A stretch of DNA of 9,881 bases, from assembly GCA_016735415.1 (NCBI GenBank), contig JAERRP010000423.1, positions 1 to 9,881 of the forward strand, read 5' to 3'. Shown here one piece after another: positions 5,708 to 9,881 of the stretch. The notes under the pieces were generated by a model, which ran no database searches, was not told where the DNA came from, and saw only the letters and a program-made list of their open reading frames with translations. Numbering within the stretch: the first letter of the stretch is position 1; the number at the start of each line of letters is the position of its first letter. The stretch comes from Desulfobacterales bacterium. Lineage in GTDB: Bacteria > Desulfobacterota > Desulfobacteria > Desulfobacterales > UBA5852. The position numbers were made by a program, and so were the translations under genes.

Positions 5708-6929
5708 CCTGCGCATCGATTATCAGTGCCCCCAGTGCGGCGCGCCGGCGGTGCTCTCCGAGACCGACCGCCTTTTCACCTGCGACTTCTGCCGGGTGAA
5801 ATCCTATTTGCTGGAAAGCGGGTTTTTCCGCTATCAACTGCCCCATAAAGCGCCCCCCAACCGCGAACTGATCTATTTCCCCTACTGGCGCTTCCGGGGC
5901 ATGTTGTTCGCTTACAACCCCCAGGGGGTCGCGCATCGGTTTGTCGATGTCAGCCAGCAGGCGGCCCCTTCCGCCCACTTTCCGGTTTCGGTCGGACTGC
6001 GCAGCCAGGCTCTTAAGCTGCAGTTTGTTTCGCCGGACCTTCCCGGCCATTTCATCCACCCCACAACCGACGCGCAGGCGGCCCGAGAGCAGGTGGCGCA
6101 GCGCTTTCGTCAGGAATTTCCGCCGCCGGTTATCCACCAGGCGCAAGTGGGCGAATCCCTCAGCATGATCTATGCGCCCTTTTATTTTCGCAACGGTCTG
6201 GTCGATGCCGTTCTGAACAAGCCCACGGGCAGCAACCTTGCCGCCGATGTCCTCCCGGAAGAATTCCCCGGCGGGGCGCCGGACTGGCGCCTCCGATTCC
6301 TGCTGCCCCTCTGTCCCGGCTGCGGCTGGGACATGACCGGGACGCGTGATGCGCATGTGCTTACCTGCCGCAACTGCCAGTCCCTCTGGCGCCCGGGCCG
6401 CAAAGGATTCGAACCGGTCGGTTTTGCCCGGATCGCGTCCCGGACATCCGACTGTGTCTACCTGCCCTTCTGGCGCATCAAAGCAGCGGTAAAAGGGCTT
6501 CAACTGGAGAATTATGCCGACCTCGTCCGCGCCGCCAACCTGCCGCGGGCCATTCAGGATGGCTGGGAAAACCTTCCCTTCCGCTTCTGGGCGCCGGCTT
6601 TCAAAGTCCGGCCGGGGGTTTTGCTGCGCCTGGCGCGCGCCTTGACCCTGGCACCCCCGCCCACCGCGTTGGAACCCAAAATCCCCACCCGGGCGGTCCA
6701 TACGGCCAATCTCCCCGTCAAGGAAGCGCTGGATACCATCAAAATCAATCTGGCCGGTTTTCTGCGGCCGGCCAGTCGTGTTCCGGAACTGCTGCCGTCG
6801 ATCGATATCCAGGCCGAAAAATACCTCCTGGTCTTCCTGCCGTTCGAGGAGCGCCAACACGACCTGGTCAACCCGGCCCTCAGCCTCGCGGTCACCAAGT
6901 CGCATTTGCGGCTGGCCGCCAATCTATAG
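5694..6929 (+). CDS. duplicated zinc-ribbon protein, partner of the SPFH protein
   Basis: This 411-residue protein is counted from GTG 5694, which overlaps the SPFH gene by 14 nt. An in-frame ATG at 5670 would add 8 residues, and neither start has a clear ribosome site. It carries two four-Cys zinc ribbons, C12/C15/C30/C33 and C207/C210/C225/C228. Each is followed at the same distance by an aromatic motif, YFPYWR at 61-66 and YLPFWR at 256-261. Further YxPF/FLPF-type motifs lie near 160-165 and 381-384. No membrane helix or enzyme signature is seen. The ribbons recall YdjG-type proteins encoded beside SPFH genes, but the rest of the chain is not one I can name. Coupling to the upstream gene suggests a stable complex with the SPFH protein; that is inference. 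The Cys pattern and overlap show that this strand, not the long Arg-rich antisense frame, is coding. Confidence 0.85.
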   Translation: MKNSNLRIDYQCPQCGAPAVLSETDRLFTCDFCRVKSYLLESGFFRYQLPHKAPPNRELIYFPYWRFRGMLFAYNPQGVAHRFVDVSQQAAPSAHFPVSVGLRSQALKLQFVSPDLPGHFIHPTTDAQAAREQVAQRFRQEFPPPVIHQAQVGESLSMIYAPFYFRNGLVDAVLNKPTGSNLAADVLPEEFPGGAPDWRLRFLLPLCPGCGWDMTGTRDAHVLTCRNCQSLWRPGRKGFEPVGFARIASRTSDCVYLPFWRIKAAVKGLQLENYADLVRAANLPRAIQDGWENLPFRFWAPAFKVRPGVLLRLARALTLAPPPTALEPKIPTRAVHTANLPVKEALDTIKINLAGFLRPASRVPELLPSIDIQAEKYLLVFLPFEERQHDLVNPALSLAVTKSHLRLAANL

Positions 6930-6939
6930 AAGAGGAATC

Positions 6940-6979
6940 GAAACAGAATTTCCCGACGCCTGGTGGTTCCGGCTGTTTC
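6940..6979. terminator. inverted repeat between convergent genes, possible shared terminator
   Basis: GAAACAG (6940-6946) and CTGTTTC (6973-6979) form a perfect 7-bp inverted repeat with a 26-nt middle, in the 48-bp gap between the rightward zinc-ribbon gene and the leftward threonine ammonia-lyase gene. The right arm reaches into the lyase stop codon. The long loop and the lack of a T-run make intrinsic termination uncertain; position is the main argument. Confidence 0.3.
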
Positions 6980-8183
6980 AGCAGGAATTCAGTTCATAGC
7001 CGGCATCGCGCAGGGCCTGCTCAACCTCGGCCACATGGGAATCGCCGCGGGTTTCCATTTCGAGTTCAACCACGGTGATGTTGATCGGCAGGTCCTGGCG
7101 GCTGCGGTTGTGATAGATATGCAGCACATTGGCATTCCGGCCGGCAATGACATCCAGCAGCCGTGCCAGCGCGCCGGGCACATCGGGGCGTTCAACCCCC
7201 GCCCGCATGATGCGTCCGCTTTGTGATAATCCCCGGCTGATGATGCGACCCAGCAGAGGACTGTCCAGATTACCCCCGCTGATCAGCAGAACGGTTTTCT
7301 GACCCCGGGCGAGCGTGACGGCACCCCCCATGAGCGCGGCCAGCGGAACGGCCCCGGCCCCCTCGGCCACAATTTTCTTGCGTTCCATGAGAAGCAGAAT
7401 GGCGGCTGCAATCCGGTTTTCATCGACGCATACGATTTCATCCGCCAGATCGCGGATGATTTCAAAAGGGAGTTGTCCGATCTGACGGACATTGATCCCG
7501 TCGGCGATCGAGGCCCGGCTTGGAACAGTTGTGATGTGTTGCTTTTTCAAGGCCGCGGAAGCCGAAGGACAGGCCGCCGCCTCCACACCGATGATCCGGA
7601 CCGCAGGCCGCAGTTCTTTGGCCGCCAGGGCAATTCCGGCCATGAAACCGCCCCCGCCCACCGGCACCAGAATCGTATCCACCTCCGGCAGATCCTCCAT
7701 GATTTCCAGGGCCACCGTGCCCTGACCGGCGATGATCAGGGGGTCGTCGAACGGATGAATGAAAGTGCGCCCTTCCCGGGCCAGCTTGAGGGCGACGTCG
7801 ATGCTGTCCGAAACCGTTTGACCCTGCAACACCACCCGGCCCCTGTATATGAGGGTCGCTTCTTGCTTGGAAACGGAGTCCCCCTGCGGCATGATGATGG
7901 TGGCCGCAACGCCGGCCCACCGGGCCGCCAGGGCCACGCCCTGGGCATGATTGCCGGCCGAGGCGGCCACAACGCCTAACGGCGGCAGGTGGTCGCGATG
8001 GGCCGTAATGGGGTTCAGAGCGCCCCGGATTTTGAACGAACCGGTTTTCTGAAGATTTTCCATTTTCAGGTAGATCTGACCCGCAAACATCTGACTGAAG
8101 GCCGGTGAGAAAACCAGCGGGGTTCGCAGAATACGATCGCGGATACGGCGATCGGCTTCATAGATATCAGCTATCGTCAACAT
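6978..8183 (-). CDS. ilvA: threonine ammonia-lyase (dehydratase) with ACT domain
   Basis: This 401-residue PLP enzyme converts L-threonine to 2-oxobutanoate and ammonia, the first step towards isoleucine, or serves in threonine breakdown. Residues 1-315 are the fold-type II PLP domain. The Schiff-base lysine is K51 in KTGSFKIRGA. ASAGNHAQG (74-82) holds the substrate/PLP loop, the GGGG phosphate cup is at 176-179, and SGGN is at 302-305. A single C-terminal ACT domain, about 324-401, marks the medium-length ilvA/tdcB-type form and suggests allosteric control by amino acids. The start is ATG 8183: GGGAG sits 8 nt before it, while the in-frame GTG at 8192 overlaps that ribosome site. The gene follows the ATP-grasp gene by 55 bp on the same strand. 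The catabolic versus biosynthetic role cannot be told from sequence alone. Confidence 0.95.
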   Translation of the reverse strand: MLTIADIYEADRRIRDRILRTPLVFSPAFSQMFAGQIYLKMENLQKTGSFKIRGALNPITAHRDHLPPLGVVAASAGNHAQGVALAARWAGVAATIIMPQGDSVSKQEATLIYRGRVVLQGQTVSDSIDVALKLAREGRTFIHPFDDPLIIAGQGTVALEIMEDLPEVDTILVPVGGGGFMAGIALAAKELRPAVRIIGVEAAACPSASAALKKQHITTVPSRASIADGINVRQIGQLPFEIIRDLADEIVCVDENRIAAAILLLMERKKIVAEGAGAVPLAALMGGAVTLARGQKTVLLISGGNLDSPLLGRIISRGLSQSGRIMRAGVERPDVPGALARLLDVIAGRNANVLHIYHNRSRQDLPINITVVELEMETRGDSHVAEVEQALRDAGYELNSC

Positions 8184-8190
8184 GGTTGAC
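8176..8190 (-). promoter_or_regulatory. perfect dyad centred on the ilvA start codon
   Basis: GTCAAC (8176-8181) and GTTGAC (8185-8190) are perfect inverted repeats separated by 3 bp. The ATG (8183-8181) falls at the centre of the dyad. It could be a small hairpin restricting initiation or a protein site; it could also be chance. Confidence 0.3.
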
Positions 8191-8191
8191 A

Positions 8192-8196
8192 CTCCC
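8192..8196 (-). promoter_or_regulatory. ribosome binding site that decides the ilvA start
   Basis: GGGAG on the minus strand is 8 nt from ATG 8183. Its last G is the first base of the alternative GTG start at 8192, which therefore cannot use it. Confidence 0.7.
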
Positions 8197-8206
8197 GGAA
8201 AATGGC

Positions 8207-8237
8207 GGCCTAAGGGAACCTACTGTTCCGCGGGGCC
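8207..8237 (-). other. hairpin in the gap between the ATP-grasp gene and ilvA
   Basis: Nested inverted repeats fill most of the 55-bp gap. GGAAC (8215-8219) pairs with GTTCC (8225-8229) around a 5-nt loop. Outside a 4x4 internal loop, GGCC (8207-8210) pairs with GGCC (8234-8237). Read leftward, only a short TTTT follows after a few bases. It could be a weak terminator/attenuator or an mRNA processing hairpin between two co-transcribed genes. Confidence 0.3.
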
Positions 8238-8238
8238 T

Positions 8239-9881
8239 TTAGCGTGAGTCGCGAATGATGCCGCGCGAACTGCATCCGTCAACTTTAACGACCACGGGGC
8301 GGTCCAGTCGGATGTGGGACAGAAACCGTGTCACCCGCATCACAGGGTGTGATGCGAACCAGCCGGGCTGGATAAAATCGGCGCTGTCCGCGATGATGTT
8401 GAGATAGCTCATCCCCAGAGAGGTCAGGTTGTGAAAAAAATGGGACCCCTGGGACGGATCGGCTCTGAAGGCCGCATGGGTCGTTTCGACAATGACGGCC
8501 GCGCCCGAAATATCGGCCCAGTTTACCGGTATGCCCAGCCAGGGATCGGCCGATCCCCAGCGTCCCGGGCCGATCAGCAGGTAGTGCCGGCCGGCTTGGG
8601 TCAGCTCGGCATTCATTCGTGCGATATCTTTTGCGATTTCACGTGTTTTGGCCGGATCAAAATCTGCCGGTTTGACATAAAGGATATCGGTCAAATCACT
8701 GTTGACGCCATTGCCCAGTGCATTTTCCGAATAGCAGAAGGCATGTTTGCGTTCTTCGCTCTGGATGGCGACTGCCGAGAATTCCGCCCGGCCGGCCATG
8801 GGCCGGATCTGAAGAATCGACAATTGCGGCCGTCCGTTCCCGTCCGCGGGGTTGTGAATACAGAACTCGATATCCACCGGCCGTCCCAGTCCGCGCTGCC
8901 CCACGTCAAGCAGTTCCTTCAGGATCTCCGCCAGGGGCAGGGCGTCATATTTCAACAGGGGGGCAAACGTAACCACCGGATAGCCGCCGGCAACGGCAGC
9001 ATCTTTGATGCGGTGTTCTTCCGGCAGGTAGGTGCTGGTGCTGAGTCGCATCAAATCCGGATGGTCGCTATCACCGATCTCCCGTTTGGCCAGGGTAGCA
9101 TTGGTATCGATGCCGAGCTTCAGGGGGGAAGACTGCATCTTCAGCCCATAGAAATAGCGCTGGGCGTTGTCCAGAATGTCGTCCACGGTCGAGAACTGGG
9201 GTAGATTCTGGGGATGGCGGGGGCAGAAACGCAGCGCGCGCTCGCCATCAACCACCGTTTGGCCCAGTCCTACGGCAATATTGGCGATTCCGTCTTCGGG
9301 CTGCATGGGGGCGATCGGGTAGAAATTGTAGGATTGCGCCACTCCGGAAATCACGGGGAGATACAGATCGTCGCAGAACTGCCCCACCAGACCCTGAATC
9401 ACCACGGCCATTTTTTCCTCGTCCGGTTTTTGCCGGGTGCGTTCCGCAAAAGCGCGCGGCTCTTCGAAAAAGGTCGACGCGTAGATCAACTTGATGGCCG
9501 TCAGCAGTTCATCGAGGCGCACCTGACGGTCGGGATGGTCGTTGGGCAGCATGTAAGTCCGGTATATCCCGGCGTAGGGACGCGATAGCGAATCCTCCAG
9601 CAGGCTCGACGAGCGAACGGCCAGAGGATTTTCCACGCGGGTCAGATAGGCGTCCAGATCTTCGACCACTTTCGCGGGCAGCGGTGCCGCCTTGAACCGT
9701 TCGGCAATTTCTTCATCGCGCCTGCGGGTGCGGGAACGGACCTGCAAATCATTGGTTTCGACGAAGGCCTCGAAGATGTCGGTCGTCACCACCAGCGCCC
9801 GGGTAAGGACAACATCCACTTGCTGTAATTCACGAAGCCAATCATCCTTCGAATTAAGTGACGCCACCACAAACATCACAC
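8239..9881 (-). CDS. PEP/pyruvate-binding ATP-grasp domain protein (partial, N-terminus missing)
   Basis: At least 546 C-terminal residues are visible and the frame is open to the right edge. The GTG at 9879 is only the first start-like codon inside the fragment. The true N-terminus is probably outside, since related proteins are much longer. The protein carries the nucleotide-binding domain of PEP synthase and pyruvate phosphate dikinase: VRSSSLLEDS near fragment residues 88-97, EEKMAVVIQGLVG near 154-166, SGVAQSYNFYP near 178-188, GLGQTVVDGE near 204-213, VDIEFCIH near 335-342 and LQIRPM near 356-361. After this it lacks the swivelling phospho-His and PEP-binding domains of true PEP synthase. 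It ends in a distinct tail of about 150 residues with IGPGRWGS (436-443) and GSHFFHNL (478-485). A phosphoryl-transfer role is inferred; ordinary PEP synthesis is not supported by the visible part. It lies upstream of ilvA on the same strand. Confidence 0.85.
   Translation of the reverse strand, partial: VMFVVASLNSKDDWLRELQQVDVVLTRALVVTTDIFEAFVETNDLQVRSRTRRRDEEIAERFKAAPLPAKVVEDLDAYLTRVENPLAVRSSSLLEDSLSRPYAGIYRTYMLPNDHPDRQVRLDELLTAIKLIYASTFFEEPRAFAERTRQKPDEEKMAVVIQGLVGQFCDDLYLPVISGVAQSYNFYPIAPMQPEDGIANIAVGLGQTVVDGERALRFCPRHPQNLPQFSTVDDILDNAQRYFYGLKMQSSPLKLGIDTNATLAKREIGDSDHPDLMRLSTSTYLPEEHRIKDAAVAGGYPVVTFAPLLKYDALPLAEILKELLDVGQRGLGRPVDIEFCIHNPADGNGRPQLSILQIRPMAGRAEFSAVAIQSEERKHAFCYSENALGNGVNSDLTDILYVKPADFDPAKTREIAKDIARMNAELTQAGRHYLLIGPGRWGSADPWLGIPVNWADISGAAVIVETTHAAFRADPSQGSHFFHNLTSLGMSYLNIIADSADFIQPGWFASHPVMRVTRFLSHIRLDRPVVVKVDGCSSRGIIRDSR

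Noticed and set aside
5391..6905. Minus-strand 504-residue open frame, longer than the plus-strand gene it overlaps
   Set aside because: It is Arg/Gly-rich with runs such as RRPRRRPHR, typical of the antisense of GC-rich coding DNA. It covers the end of the SPFH gene, and the plus strand has conserved Cys pairs and aromatic repeats.

Overview
The window reads as chromosomal DNA from a GC-rich Gram-negative bacterium. The protein style fits a sulfate-reducer-like lineage of Desulfobacterota (formerly Deltaproteobacteria): a PAS histidine kinase with the GIAHDFNN H-box, a PEP-synthase-like ATP-grasp protein and an ACT-containing threonine ammonia-lyase. This placement is inferred from general resemblance only. 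No insertion sequence, integrase, phage gene or CRISPR array was seen.

Layout. Positions 1-289 (minus) hold the N-terminus of a very basic, low-complexity protein that leaves the left edge. A gene-poor stretch follows, broken by a complete tRNA-Arg(UCU) gene at 649-725. At 1073-2716 (plus) lies a soluble PAS-HisKA-HATPase-REC hybrid histidine kinase. Two bases after it comes a 67-residue two-helix membrane protein. An orphan actin-like ParM/StbA-family ATPase (2956-4029, minus) converges on this pair. Upstream of it on the same strand is a 51-residue single-helix protein (4230-4385).

Diverging from the small protein across a 185-bp spacer is an overlapping pair on the plus strand. The first gene is an SPFH-domain protein with three C-terminal zinc ribbons (4571-5707). 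The second is a 411-residue protein with two more zinc ribbons (5694-6929), built as a duplicated module whose repeats have exactly the same spacing. Converging on the pair from the right is a minus-strand unit: a PEP/pyruvate-binding ATP-grasp protein (8239 to the right edge, N-terminus missing) followed after 55 bp by threonine ammonia-lyase (6978-8183).

How the genes may work together. The kinase and 67-residue membrane protein look like one signalling transcript with no dedicated output protein in view. The SPFH/zinc-ribbon pair resembles the YdjI/YdjG-type genes found with PspA-like envelope-stress systems in other bacteria. Here it sits beside a membrane miniprotein and a filament-forming type of ATPase instead. 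A joint membrane-organising role for these four genes is the most interesting hypothesis, but only gene order and a similar dyad half-site support it. The ilvA-type gene and the ATP-grasp gene are ordinary metabolic or metabolism-like genes; ilvA supplies 2-oxobutanoate for isoleucine or degrades threonine.
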